NCBI RefSeq assembly: GCF_022539405.1
Contig: NZ_CP054394.1
Span: forward strand, 1,930,501 to 1,994,500
DNA: 64,000 bases
Direction: 5' to 3'
From: Natranaerofaba carboxydovora
GTDB taxonomy: Bacteria > Bacillota > Natranaerobiia > Natranaerobiales > Natranaerofabaceae
The first letter of the stretch is position 1, and every line of letters begins with the position of its first letter. The notes beneath the pieces are model-generated. The model made no database searches. It was not told where the DNA came from and saw nothing but the letters and a program-made list of their open reading frames with translations. Shown here one piece after another: positions 8,239 to 16,892 of this stretch. A program made the translations under genes and the position numbers.

Positions 8239-9015
8239 ATGACTAAACAAAATATAAAACAAAATGAAAAAAAAGTTTTTGAAATAGAAAATTTAAACTT
8301 ATGGTATGGAAACACCCAGGCCCTAGAAGATATTAACCTAAATGTGTACCAAAACGAAGTCTTAGCATTAATAGGCCCATCAGGATGTGGGAAGTCAAGT
8401 TTTCTAAAAATATTAAATAGAATGATTGATTTAGTAGAAATCTCAAAAACACAAGGGAAGGTAACTTACCTTGGTAAAAATATTTTTCACGATGAGATAA
8501 ATTTGATTGAACTTAGAAAACAAGTAGGTATGGTCTTTCAAAAACCTAATCCCTTCCCTATATCTATCTACGACAACATCGCCTTTGGTCCAAGACTTCA
8601 CGATTCTAATAAAAATTTAGACGAACTAATAAAAAAATGTCTTCAGGAAGCATACCTGTGGGATGAAGTTAAGGACAGGCTTAAAAGCCCTGCCATGTCA
8701 TTATCCGGAGGACAGCAGCAGAGATTATGTATCGCAAGAGCCCTCGCATGTAAGCCGGAAGTTATTTTGATGGATGAACCATGTTCTGCTCTTGACCCGG
8801 TCTCTACTACCAGGATTGAAGGGCTTATATCTGAGCTAAAGAAACATTACACTGTAATTATTGTAACCCATAATATGCAGCAGGCCGCTAGAATTTCCGA
8901 TAGAACAGCATTTTTGTTGGAGGGGAAGTTGGTAGAAGTAGGAGACACCGGAAATATTTTTACTCATCCACAGGATAGCAAAACCGAAGATTATATTACC
9001 GGCCGTTTTGGCTAA
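8239..9015 (+). CDS. pstB: Phosphate ABC transporter ATP-binding protein
   Basis: Cytoplasmic ATPase that powers phosphate import. Walker A is GPSGCGKSS, the Q loop is in [11 protein letters not shown] (a PstB hallmark), the ABC signature is LSGGQQQR, and Walker B is VILMDEP followed by CSALDP. The switch histidine lies in VTHNMQQA. Length 258 aa is standard. It lies 13 bp after pstA with GGAGTG upstream. Confidence 0.97.
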   Translation: MTKQNIKQNEKKVFEIENLNLWYGNTQALEDINLNVYQNEVLALIGPSGCGKSSFLKILNRMIDLVEISKTQGKVTYLGKNIFHDEINLIELRKQVGMVFQKPNPFPISIYDNIAFGPRLHDSNKNLDELIKKCLQEAYLWDEVKDRLKSPAMSLSGGQQQRLCIARALACKPEVILMDEPCSALDPVSTTRIEGLISELKKHYTVIIVTHNMQQAARISDRTAFLLEGKLVEVGDTGNIFTHPQDSKTEDYITGRFG

Positions 9016-9029
9016 AAGGGGGAAATAAA

Positions 9030-9680
9030 ATGGCAAGAGCTAACTTTGATAAGGAATTAAACGAAATGAAATCAAAAGTTTTGTCCATGGGAGGTGCTGT
9101 AGAAGAAGCTATAGACGATTCAATCAAAGCATTAAAAAACCAGGACAAAGAACTAGCCCAAAAAGTAATAGAAAAAGATGATATTATCGATGATTTAGAG
9201 CTAGAGATTGAACAAATGTGTCTACGAATTATAGCACAGCACCAGCCAATGGCAAATGATTTAAGAAGAATAGGAACTGCCCTAAAAATAATCACCGAAT
9301 TAGAGAGAATGGGAGATCATGCTTCTTCAATCTGTAAGAAAACACTGTATATGCTAAACGAGCCTTTAATAAAGCCTTTAATAGACCTACCAAGAATGGC
9401 CGGACTTACACAGCAAATGGTTGAAAAAGCACTTGATGCATATGTTAATGAAAATGTAGACGCTGCTTATCAAATCCCAGAAGACGATGATGAGATTGAT
9501 TCCCTTCACCGTCAGATATTTTCTGAATTGATAACATATATGATATCTGATCCGAAAACCATCAATCAAGCCACCCAATTGCTATTTATCAGCAGTGGCC
9601 TTGAACGTATAGGAGATCATTCTACCAACCTTGCAGAATGGATAATTTTTATGGTATCAGGAGAGAGGAAAAAGTTTTGA
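9030..9680 (+). CDS. phoU: Phosphate signalling protein PhoU
   Basis: All-helical regulator that links PstSCAB activity to PhoR, keeping the kinase quiet when phosphate is plentiful. It has two PhoU repeats (about 1-110 and 115-210), each with the acidic metal-binding helix (e.g. ELERMGDHASSI and GLERIGDHSTNLAEW). Last gene of the pst operon, 14 bp after pstB with AGGGGG upstream. Its terminator lies inside the 3' end of the convergent antiporter gene. Confidence 0.95.
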   Translation: MARANFDKELNEMKSKVLSMGGAVEEAIDDSIKALKNQDKELAQKVIEKDDIIDDLELEIEQMCLRIIAQHQPMANDLRRIGTALKIITELERMGDHASSICKKTLYMLNEPLIKPLIDLPRMAGLTQQMVEKALDAYVNENVDAAYQIPEDDDEIDSLHRQIFSELITYMISDPKTINQATQLLFISSGLERIGDHSTNLAEWIIFMVSGERKKF

Positions 9681-9683
9681 CCA

Positions 9684-10880
9684 TTACTTTTCAAGCATTT
9701 CACATTCTTCAAGCACTTCACAATTTTGAAGTGCTTTTTTTACTAATATAGGGCCGACTAATTCAAAGAATATAACAGTGGATAAGATAATTGTAATTAT
9801 TACACCATCCTCAACAGGCAGCTTATCTTCTGCAAGTACAGCCAACCCAATTGCGACCCCAGCCTGAGGAGTCAAAGCAATACCTATATTTTTGCGATAT
9901 GAAGGTTCCATATCTTTACTAAAAATTGCCCCTATCCTAGAGCCAAATATTTTTCCTATTAATCTAGCAATAATATAACCAAGAGCCATTACACCAACTT
10001 GATCAATAATTCCTAAATTTAGCTTTGCCCCGGCCAAAGTCAAAAAGACAATCAAAATAGGTATCTCAACTCTTTGAAATAGTTTAAAAAATAACTGAGG
10101 GTTTGGTAAAAAATTCGTAACAGTAATACCCATAAGCATAGCAATTAATAAAGATGGTAGATCAAAAACCTCTGCAAATCCAACAGCCAGAAGAACTGTC
10201 CCCAAATTAACACTTAATAATTTATCTTCGGTAAAAGAAAATCTGTTTACAAAAACCAACATAAAGCCAAGACCAACACCTATTAGCAGCGAAAGTAAAA
10301 ACTCCCCAAATATCGCTATTAATACGTGACTTTCAGGTTCTATTGATTGATAAAAAAGTACCCTAAGCATTGAAACCACTATACCAAAGCCCACTATACA
10401 TAATAAATTATCCAGGGCAACAAGAGAGATTAGTAATCTAGAAAACTCTCCTTTTGCTTTGTACTCTTTAAGAATTGACATAATAGCAGCAGGAGCAGTA
10501 GCTAGTGAGAGAACACCCAATACTATAGCCAAAGGAACAGACCCAGATAACACATACATTACAATAGTTACTAGAGCAAAAGTTATAAAAATTTCAGCAA
10601 AGAAAATTGGAGGAATTTTCTTTTTTATCATCCTGAATCTATCTACTGTCAACTCCCCACCAATAGTGATGGCAATAACACCCAAGGCCATAGTATTTAC
10701 TGGTTCTAGACTATTTAACAAATCCTCTGAGAGAATATTAAAAACTGATGGTCCAACAATCAAACCCGCTACTATGTAGCCGGTAACAGAGGGAAGTTTT
10801 ATATAATTTACTAACCTCCCTCCAATAATTCCCACTATTAGTACAATACCTGCTGCAAGGACAGTACTTTCCCCAATCAT
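9684..10880 (-). CDS. Monovalent cation/proton antiporter (CPA2-type, KefB-like membrane domain)
   Basis: Predicted Na+ or K+/H+ exchanger of the Na_H_Exchanger family, with about 12-13 membrane helices and no C-terminal TrkA-N domain. Conserved stretches include GGRLVNYIKLPSVTGYIVAG near the N-terminus and GIALTPQAGVAIGLAVLAE in the core. An in-frame GTG lies 15 bp upstream, but GAGGGGAG there is the ribosome site, so the ATG at 10880 is preferred. It ends four bases from phoU on the other strand. The substrate ion cannot be read from sequence; sodium-driven pH homeostasis would suit a haloalkaliphile. Confidence 0.85.
   Translation of the reverse strand: MIGESTVLAAGIVLIVGIIGGRLVNYIKLPSVTGYIVAGLIVGPSVFNILSEDLLNSLEPVNTMALGVIAITIGGELTVDRFRMIKKKIPPIFFAEIFITFALVTIVMYVLSGSVPLAIVLGVLSLATAPAAIMSILKEYKAKGEFSRLLISLVALDNLLCIVGFGIVVSMLRVLFYQSIEPESHVLIAIFGEFLLSLLIGVGLGFMLVFVNRFSFTEDKLLSVNLGTVLLAVGFAEVFDLPSLLIAMLMGITVTNFLPNPQLFFKLFQRVEIPILIVFLTLAGAKLNLGIIDQVGVMALGYIIARLIGKIFGSRIGAIFSKDMEPSYRKNIGIALTPQAGVAIGLAVLAEDKLPVEDGVIITIILSTVIFFELVGPILVKKALQNCEVLEECEMLEK
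9711..9741 (+). terminator. pst operon terminator embedded in antiporter coding sequence
   Basis: AAGCACTTCA (9711-9720) pairs perfectly with TGAAGTGCTT (9727-9736) and is followed by seven T. It ends the plus-strand pst transcript although it lies within the last codons of the convergent antiporter gene. Confidence 0.8.
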
Positions 10881-11065
10881 ACTAACTCCCCTCACCTAAA
10901 TATTTAATTCATTATATATCAAAATTCATCATTTTAAGCTTATGATTTAAACTTTTCTATAACAGAAATCGTTTCTCCTTTATTTTATGTATAACTTACT
11001 TTCAATTTTACTTTATTACATTTAGTATACCCTCTTTTGGATACACTAAAAATGGAGGTGAAATC

Positions 11066-12157
11066 ATGACAACATCTACAACACAAAAAGTAGCTACAAT
11101 GAAAACATTCGTCATGAAACAGATCGGTGAAACAGCTTGGATAGACAAAGAAAAGCCAGAAGCAGGACCAAGAGATGCCATTCTTCGCCCCATAGCTATA
11201 GCTCCATGCACCTCAGACATTCATACCGTCTATGAAGGTGGTATAGGCGAAAGACAAAACTTAGTATTAGGACATGAAGCAGTGGGAGAAGTCATAGAAG
11301 TCGGAAGCAAAGTTGAAGATTTTAGATCAGGAGACAGAGTTATAGTTCCGGCCATCACACCGGATTGGTACAATACTGATATTCAGGATAACTATCATCA
11401 ACACTCCAATGGCATGCTATTTGGCTTTCAATTTGCCAACTTGAAGGATGGTGTTTTTTCTGAGTATTTTCACGTTAACGATGCAGATCTTAACCTGGCT
11501 CACCTTCCAGATGAGATCAGTCCTGAAGCCGCTGTAATGTTAACAGATATGGTTACCACAGGCTTACACGGTGCAGAGTTGGCTGATATAGAATTTGGTG
11601 ACAGTGTTGCAGTAATAGGAATTGGTCCAGTAGGACTAATGGCAATAGCTGGAGCCAAATTACGTGGTGCATCTAGACTATTTGGAGCTGGCAGTAGAGA
11701 GGTTTGTGCTGAGGTTGCTAGCGATTTTGGGATGACTGACCAAATTAATTACAAAGAAGTCCCAATAAGCGAACAAATTGACAGTTTAACTTATGGTAAA
11801 GGCGTTGATGCTACTATCATTGCCGGTGGCGACAGCGATGTACTAACAACTGCAGTTGAAATAACAAAACCCGGAGGCAATATTTCAAATATTAATTACT
11901 TCAGCATTGGAGAATCACTTCCCATACCACGTTTAGCATGGGGAAATGGAATGGCCCACAAAACAATCAAGGGCGGACTATGTCCCGGGGGACGCATTAG
12001 AATGGAAAGATTAGCAAATCTAGTTACAACAGGCAGGTTAAATCCAGAAAAGCTTATCACTCATCATTACAATAAGTTTGAAGATATTGAAGAAGCATTT
12101 AAGTTAATGAAAGATAAACCACGAGACTTAATCAAACCAGTAGTAACTATAGACTAG
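11066..12157 (+). CDS. adh: NADP-dependent secondary-alcohol (isopropanol) dehydrogenase
   Basis: Zinc medium-chain dehydrogenase close to the Thermoanaerobacter/Clostridium beijerinckii secondary-alcohol dehydrogenases, interconverting ketones and secondary alcohols. Zinc ligands C48, H70 and D161 correspond to C37, H59 and D150 of the Thermoanaerobacter enzyme. The NADP determinants G209-S210-R211 and Y229 match its G198-S199-R200-Y218. The offset of 11 shows an N-terminal extension; the good GGAGGTG site 7 bp before 11066 supports it, and no ribosome site precedes the internal ATG at 11099. Monocistronic. Confidence 0.93.
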   Translation: MTTSTTQKVATMKTFVMKQIGETAWIDKEKPEAGPRDAILRPIAIAPCTSDIHTVYEGGIGERQNLVLGHEAVGEVIEVGSKVEDFRSGDRVIVPAITPDWYNTDIQDNYHQHSNGMLFGFQFANLKDGVFSEYFHVNDADLNLAHLPDEISPEAAVMLTDMVTTGLHGAELADIEFGDSVAVIGIGPVGLMAIAGAKLRGASRLFGAGSREVCAEVASDFGMTDQINYKEVPISEQIDSLTYGKGVDATIIAGGDSDVLTTAVEITKPGGNISNINYFSIGESLPIPRLAWGNGMAHKTIKGGLCPGGRIRMERLANLVTTGRLNPEKLITHHYNKFEDIEEAFKLMKDKPRDLIKPVVTID

Positions 12158-12197
12158 TTAATTGTCAAATGTCAAATTTCAGAATTATAATGTTAAG

Positions 12198-12218
12198 GGT
12201 GCTGGTAACTCCAGCACC
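12198..12218. terminator. Hairpin between adh and the metal ABC ATPase gene
   Basis: GGTGCTGG (12198-12205) pairs with CCAGCACC (12211-12218). The T run is poor on both sides, so it is a likely but weak bidirectional terminator for the two convergent genes. Confidence 0.5.
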
Positions 12219-12221
12219 TGC

Positions 12222-12983
12222 TTAGCTTACCACCACCGATTGATTATTATTATTGCTTACAAAAGTTACTTTACCTTCATAAGCTTTTTCAAGATAGTCA
12301 GGTTTAAAAACTTCCTCACTACTTCCATATTTGATAACACATTTGTTCAATAAAACAACACTATCGAAAAAATTATCCGCTTTACTTAAGTCATGATGTA
12401 CTACCAAAATAGTCTTTCCGCTATTTCGTAATTCTTTTAATAGCCCAGTTATAATCTCTTCAGAAGTAATATCAATACCTACAAATGGCTCATCAAGAAA
12501 TAATAAGTTAGAATCCTGAGCAAGAGCTCTCGCAAGAAAGACCCTCTGCGTCTGTCCTCCTGATAGCTCACCTATCTGTTTGTCTTTTATGTTAACTAAC
12601 CCTACCATTTCTAAGGATTTGTTAACAGCTTCATAATCCTTTTTATCAGGTCTTTTCATCAGCGACAGATAAGGATACCTTCCCATCATAACAACATTTT
12701 GAACTGTCACCGGAAAACTATGATCAATATCACTATGCTGAGGAACATAAGCAACTCTTTTGTAACTTTTACTAGCCGGCTGCCCAAAAAACCTGACTTT
12801 TCCTTCTTCTATAGGTATAAGACCCATCGCTGCCTTAATTAGTGTTGATTTTCCCGCTCCATTAGGGCCAACTATTCCTACAATTTGTTTTAACGGTATA
12901 TCTAAATTTATTTTATCTAATACTCTATTTCCATAATAAGAAACACACAAGTCCTGAACTTCTACTGCAGTTTGAACTGTCAT
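12222..12983 (-). CDS. Manganese/zinc-type ABC transporter ATP-binding protein
   Basis: ATPase of the metal ABC importer family (MntB/ZnuC/TroB type). Walker A is GPNGAGKST, the Q loop is in YVPQHSDID (typical of metal importers), the signature is LSGGQTQR, and Walker B is LLFLDEPFVG. No permease or metal-binding lipoprotein gene lies next to it, which is unusual. The mntR-type regulator gene lies 146 bp upstream on the same strand, which supports manganese. It either works with a transporter encoded elsewhere or is a leftover. Confidence 0.85.
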   Translation of the reverse strand: MTVQTAVEVQDLCVSYYGNRVLDKINLDIPLKQIVGIVGPNGAGKSTLIKAAMGLIPIEEGKVRFFGQPASKSYKRVAYVPQHSDIDHSFPVTVQNVVMMGRYPYLSLMKRPDKKDYEAVNKSLEMVGLVNIKDKQIGELSGGQTQRVFLARALAQDSNLLFLDEPFVGIDITSEEIITGLLKELRNSGKTILVVHHDLSKADNFFDSVVLLNKCVIKYGSSEEVFKPDYLEKAYEGKVTFVSNNNNQSVVVS

Positions 12984-13129
12984 TTCAACTCCACCCCCAA
13001 GAAAAGTTGCTCGCGATTAAATTTCACTTCAATACATCTTATTAGAATAAATATCCTTAAGTGCTTGTCCAGGTTTAAAAGAAACTTATACCCAATCGTA
13101 TATTTAATAATTACACCATAGTTAAAACT

Positions 13130-13609
13130 TTAATCATTCCCCTTGTTTTTTTTGTATCTTTCAAACCTCTCCAAAACATCGTGATTGTCTTCTAAAAACT
13201 TTAAAAAAAGAGACAAAACTTCAAAGTTATCCGGATCTATGTGGTGTTCAATCCTTTCAACCTGTCTTTGCAGGTCATTGTTTGCGCCAAGAGTTTCTAA
13301 TAGCTTTTCTAATTCACTATGTCTTTTAAGAAGATATTCTCCTAGCGCTTTTCCTTTTTCAGTAAGTTCTATGATTCCGTATTTTTCATAGTTCAGTAGA
13401 TCCTTTTCATATAATCTTTGCATCATTCTAGTAACAGACGATGGTTTAACATTTAGATTATCTGCAACAATATTCACCCTTGTAAAACCATCTTCCTTGC
13501 TCAGTCGAAAAACCATTTCCAGGTAATCTTCCATACTAGGTGATAGACTATCTTTCCCCTTCAAACTCTCATATCCACGATCTGTAAAAAATTCATTATA
13601 CTCACTCAT
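13130..13609 (-). CDS. mntR: DtxR-family manganese-dependent repressor (MntR-like)
   Basis: Winged-helix repressor that binds DNA when loaded with Mn(II). All MntR metal ligands can be placed against B. subtilis MntR: D and E in SMEDYLE, H in RHSELE, and E, E, H in VERIEHH. The N-terminus is about 20 residues longer than in B. subtilis. The HTH is ADNLNVKPSSVTRMMQRL. ATG follows GAGGAAAA. Located between the DNA glycosylase-like gene and the metal ATPase gene on the same strand. Iron or zinc sensing is less likely given the intact ligand set. Confidence 0.87.
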   Translation of the reverse strand: MSEYNEFFTDRGYESLKGKDSLSPSMEDYLEMVFRLSKEDGFTRVNIVADNLNVKPSSVTRMMQRLYEKDLLNYEKYGIIELTEKGKALGEYLLKRHSELEKLLETLGANNDLQRQVERIEHHIDPDNFEVLSLFLKFLEDNHDVLERFERYKKNKGND

Positions 13610-13636
13610 CTAACAATTTTCCTCCATGCTTTTTTA

Positions 13637-13975
13637 CTACTTTATGCTCTTAAAACAATTGCAATTCTTATCTTTTAAAATTTGCTCTTGTTTTATTGGT
13701 TCATCTATGTATTCATTTTGAACTTCTTCACCCTGGGCAAGATTTTCATCTAAAGGTGAATTATGATTATATCCTCTCTTGGACATTTCCAAAACAAGGG
13801 TTTCGTGTCGTTTATATAAGGCAGATAATTTTCCCACCCATCTGCAGGTTTCAGGGTGATTCCTATACCCTTTCTTATCTTGAGTTAATATATTCCAGAG
13901 TGCATGAAGCTCTCTGTGTTCACCCAATAGATGTTTTCTACAAAGTTTATCTGGCTCAATATCCCATATCCTCAT
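13637..13975 (-). CDS. Pyrimidine-dimer DNA glycosylase-like protein (T4 endonuclease V family)
   Basis: Small protein of the Pyr_excise (DenV) family, recognised by the CRKHLLGEHRELHALWNIL block that carries the conserved Arg and the Glu equivalent to T4 E23. T4 endonuclease V uses N-terminal Thr2 as nucleophile; here residue 2 is Arg, so classical glycosylase chemistry is doubtful. The ATG at 13975 is preferred because AGAGGTGG just upstream is the ribosome site, discarding an in-frame GTG at 13984. The C-terminal tail is hydrophilic and ends in CNCFKSIK. Confidence 0.7.
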   Translation of the reverse strand: MRIWDIEPDKLCRKHLLGEHRELHALWNILTQDKKGYRNHPETCRWVGKLSALYKRHETLVLEMSKRGYNHNSPLDENLAQGEEVQNEYIDEPIKQEQILKDKNCNCFKSIK

Positions 13976-14013
13976 TTTAACCACCTCTCATTAAAATTCA
14001 CCTATTACCTAGC

Positions 14014-14451
14014 TTATAAATTAAACAAATCAAATCCCCACAAGGTCAACAGCCCTACAAGAGTACCATAAAAATAAATACTGCAAAGAGAAAAAACTAT
14101 TAGATTAGATTTAGAATACCCGACGGATTTAGCAATTACAGCAGTAACCCATATCCCAACTAAAGGAGTCATAACCAGAACAAATAAGTTTCCGTATTTT
14201 TCTATCTTTTTTTTATGTTTGTTGTCAGATAGTTTGTTAAGCCAGTTCCTAACCTTAGGAAAACCACTCAAAAAATTATAAAAAAATACAATCAAAGGTA
14301 CAGCCATAAAATTGCCAAAGCCCGCCCAAATTACAGCCGATACAATATCTAGACCCATTGCCATTGCTGCCGGTACAGCTACATAAATTTCAAAATATGG
14401 TACAAAACCCATTAAAAATGCAGTTATTGCATATAACAAATAATCTAGCAT
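14014..14451 (-). CDS. Small multidrug-export (Sm_multidrug_ex, COG2426) membrane protein
   Basis: A 145-residue protein with four hydrophobic segments of the family labelled putative small multidrug export protein. Typical elements are FVPYFEIYVAVPAAMAMG near the N-terminus and TPLVGIWVTAVIAKSVG in the third segment. Transport function is a family label, not proven. It overlaps the tetR-like gene by 7 bp, so the two are probably co-transcribed and the regulator may control this exporter. Confidence 0.8.
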   Translation of the reverse strand: MLDYLLYAITAFLMGFVPYFEIYVAVPAAMAMGLDIVSAVIWAGFGNFMAVPLIVFFYNFLSGFPKVRNWLNKLSDNKHKKKIEKYGNLFVLVMTPLVGIWVTAVIAKSVGYSKSNLIVFSLCSIYFYGTLVGLLTLWGFDLFNL

Positions 14452-15104
14452 TTTCTTTTATCCTCTTTTTCTAATTCTTGGGCTTTGGCTTTAAGAACAG
14501 ATTTTACTTTTTCCTTTTCCTCTTCTTTCATATAATTTATTCCAAGTAACTCACTCAACCAAAAACCATCTACTGCCAATCTGATAATTTCGGCTTCAAT
14601 ATAATCAGTGCTATTTTTTTCGTCATTATTATTAAATCCATCATTGTTGTCATATTCGTCATCATTTTGTTTTTCATCTGTATTATCATTTATCATGTCT
14701 TTCATTTGTTTTACTAACCTTTTTGACCTATCTTTGATTGGCTCTAATAGGTCAGGATTTAGCAATACAGCTGCCAAAAGTCCTTTGCTTGTTTCATTAA
14801 ACAAATTCTCAGAATCAAAAGTTACATCTACATATGATTCGAGGATATTTTTTTCTGAATTTACTTTATTTGATTTTGCTTTTTCTGAGTTTAAATTTTT
14901 TGAACTTTTCATCTGGTTTTCAAAAGTAATCTCATTATATTCTACAAGGGCTTTAATAAGTTCGTCCTTACTTGGAAAATGATACAACAATCCCCCTTTG
15001 CTTATTTTGGCCCTTTTGCAAACTTCATTTAACGTTAAATTATTAACACCTTTTTCTGAAATAGTATCTGTTGCAGCTTTAAAAATTTTCTCTTTAGTCT
15101 CCAT
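14445..15104 (-). CDS. TetR-family transcriptional regulator
   Basis: N-terminal TetR DNA-binding domain (about 5-55) with HTH LNEVCKRAKISKGGLLYHF, then a ligand-binding region interrupted by an Asp/Asn-rich low-complexity segment (about 165-195). The ATG at 15104 is used because AGAGGTG precedes it, although the frame opens 9 bp further upstream. A perfect palindrome in the promoter (15134-15147) is the likely operator. Overlap with the downstream small exporter gene suggests control of efflux. The ligand is unknown. Confidence 0.88.
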   Translation of the reverse strand: METKEKIFKAATDTISEKGVNNLTLNEVCKRAKISKGGLLYHFPSKDELIKALVEYNEITFENQMKSSKNLNSEKAKSNKVNSEKNILESYVDVTFDSENLFNETSKGLLAAVLLNPDLLEPIKDRSKRLVKQMKDMINDNTDEKQNDDEYDNNDGFNNNDEKNSTDYIEAEIIRLAVDGFWLSELLGINYMKEEEKEKVKSVLKAKAQELEKEDKRKC

Positions 15105-15130
15105 TACCTTCACCTCTGTTTTTATTTTTG

Positions 15131-15150
15131 TACACCGTCCAGACGGTATA
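15131..15150 (-). promoter_or_regulatory. Likely TetR operator
   Basis: ACCGTC-CA-GACGGT (15134-15147) is a perfect inverted repeat, with an outer TA/TA match, 27 bp upstream of the tetR-like start. On the minus strand a TTGACA -35-like element lies immediately upstream. The position predicts autorepression. Confidence 0.7.
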
Positions 15151-15195
15151 GTCTTGTCAAAAAAAAGAGAACCCTTTTATTTTATTCTACTTCAT

Positions 15196-15258
15196 CTACT
15201 GCAAAAAGACAATATGAACAAGTTTTTTGCTTATATATAAATTGACTTTTTGCAGTAG
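15196..15258. repeat. Palindromic element (copy C, short)
   Basis: CTACTGCAAAAAG (15196-15208) and CTTTTTGCAGTAG (15246-15258) are perfect complements. Just inside, CAATATGAACAAG resembles the inner left arm of the palindrome at 4988. It lies between rpoN and tetR. It is a short relative of the same repeat family or a terminator built from it. Confidence 0.55.
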
Positions 15259-15265
15259 GTCAATT

Positions 15266-16687
15266 TCATTTACTAAATCTCTTTCGCTTTGAAGACGAAG
15301 GAATATTAAGTTCTTTTCGATATTTTGCTACTGTTCTCCTGGACACTTCTACACTCTCATTTTCTTTAAGGATCGAGGCAATCTTTTCATCACTCAAAGG
15401 ATTGTTTTGGTCCTCGTTCTCAATTAGCTGCTTTATGATGTGTTTAACTTTGGTAGAGGAGGATGAATCAAAGAAGAACCTCAATGAATAAATTCCCCTT
15501 GGCGTTTGTACATACTTATTAGCAGTAGCTCTGCTAACAGTAGACTCGTGCACATCAATTCTCTCTGCTACATCATTCAATGTTAACATCTTAAGCCCTG
15601 ATACCCCTTCTTCAAAAAAAGCCCTCTGTATATCAACAATACACTCTATAACTCTATAGATAGTCCTTCTGCGCTGCTCTATTGCTTTTATAAGCCACAT
15701 GGCCGAGTCCATCCTAGAACTAATAAATTCTTTCGTCTCAGAGCATCTATTATTATTCATTATACTCCTGTAGGAGGGACTTATTCTAAGATTAGGAGCT
15801 AGGTTATCATTCATAATAATTATATACTCGTCATCCACCTTTTCAATAAATGCTTCTGGAACTACATAGGCTGTCTTTTCTCCCGTAAAGTAAGAAGCAG
15901 CGGGTTTTGGGTTTAGAGTTTTGATAAAATCCACCATAGATTGAACTTCATCGGTTGATATCTCAAGGCTAGATGCAATATTCTTTATTTTGTTTTCTGC
16001 AATATCTGAAAGATGGTTTTCAATAAGAGGAATAACTTTCTTGGATATATTTTCTGATTCAATTTTGTCATAGACCTGTATAAGCAAACATTCTTTAAGA
16101 TCTCTTGCCGCAACTCCAGGAGGATCAAGGGTTTGTACCAGCTCTAATGCTTCCTGCAGCTTATCTATGGAATATTCAGTAAACTTTGATAGTTCAGTAA
16201 GATATATAGAAAGATAACCGTTTGAATCAAGGCTGCCAACTATAAATTCACAAACTTCTCTAATTTCAGTATCGATATCCAATAAACTAAGCTGAAAATT
16301 CAAATACTCAATAAAAGTAGTCTCACTTGAGGTAAACACTTCAAAACTATCCTGATTTTGAGGAGTATAGCTACTATTTTGAAATGCACCTCCAGTCACA
16401 TCACTTGAATCGGCAAAATAATCCTGCCAGTCTAGATCATACTTATCATTATTATCAATGCCTTCATTCTCTGAGGCTTCATTTTCGGTTCTATCAGCTG
16501 TATCCTTAGTTTGTGCTTCTTCATTAGAGCTTTCTTTCTCCAAAACTGGATTAGATTTTAACTCCTGTTCAACATAAGTTTCAAGCTCGGTTTTTGACAT
16601 TTGTAAAAGTTTAATCGCCTGCTTTAGTTCTGGAGTAATTATTAATTTTTGCGATTGTTCTAACTTAAGATTATGATCAATCTTCAT
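15266..16687 (-). CDS. rpoN: RNA polymerase sigma-54 factor
   Basis: Alternative sigma factor that needs an ATP-driven enhancer-binding protein. Region I is the Gln/Leu-rich start (LKLEQSQKLIITPELKQAIKLLQMS). An acidic linker follows (about 45-105), then the core-binding region, the HTH (DVAERIDVHESTVSRATANK) and the RpoN box RRTVAKYRKEL near the C-terminus. Length 473 aa is normal. No enhancer-binding protein gene is in this window, so its regulon cannot be named. Confidence 0.96.
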   Translation of the reverse strand: MKIDHNLKLEQSQKLIITPELKQAIKLLQMSKTELETYVEQELKSNPVLEKESSNEEAQTKDTADRTENEASENEGIDNNDKYDLDWQDYFADSSDVTGGAFQNSSYTPQNQDSFEVFTSSETTFIEYLNFQLSLLDIDTEIREVCEFIVGSLDSNGYLSIYLTELSKFTEYSIDKLQEALELVQTLDPPGVAARDLKECLLIQVYDKIESENISKKVIPLIENHLSDIAENKIKNIASSLEISTDEVQSMVDFIKTLNPKPAASYFTGEKTAYVVPEAFIEKVDDEYIIIMNDNLAPNLRISPSYRSIMNNNRCSETKEFISSRMDSAMWLIKAIEQRRRTIYRVIECIVDIQRAFFEEGVSGLKMLTLNDVAERIDVHESTVSRATANKYVQTPRGIYSLRFFFDSSSSTKVKHIIKQLIENEDQNNPLSDEKIASILKENESVEVSRRTVAKYRKELNIPSSSKRKRFSK

Positions 16688-16805
16688 ATCTTTTTCAACT
16701 CCCGAAACAATTTTGTTTCTTTAATATATATTCAACAAAAAGTTTTAAAGACCTCCCCCGTAAACTAGCAAGTTTTATGCCAATTATTCTTAAATTTTAT
16801 AGTTT

Positions 16806-16823
16806 ATGTGAATAGACTTTTTG
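16806..16823. repeat. Single arm of the palindromic repeat family
   Basis: ATGTGAATAGACTTTTTG is identical to the right end of the palindromic element at 5186-5203. No clear partner arm is visible nearby, so it is probably a degraded copy upstream of the aldo/keto reductase gene. Confidence 0.5.
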
Positions 16824-16892
16824 ACAGGAAATCAACTTTCTAAGAGGAAAAAAATAAATCGAAATAGAAAATAATAGCCGGAGGTGACAATA

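Noticed and set aside
10459-10779. 106-codon ORF on the plus strand
   Set aside because: It lies antisense within the well-supported antiporter gene and has no family match or ribosome site.
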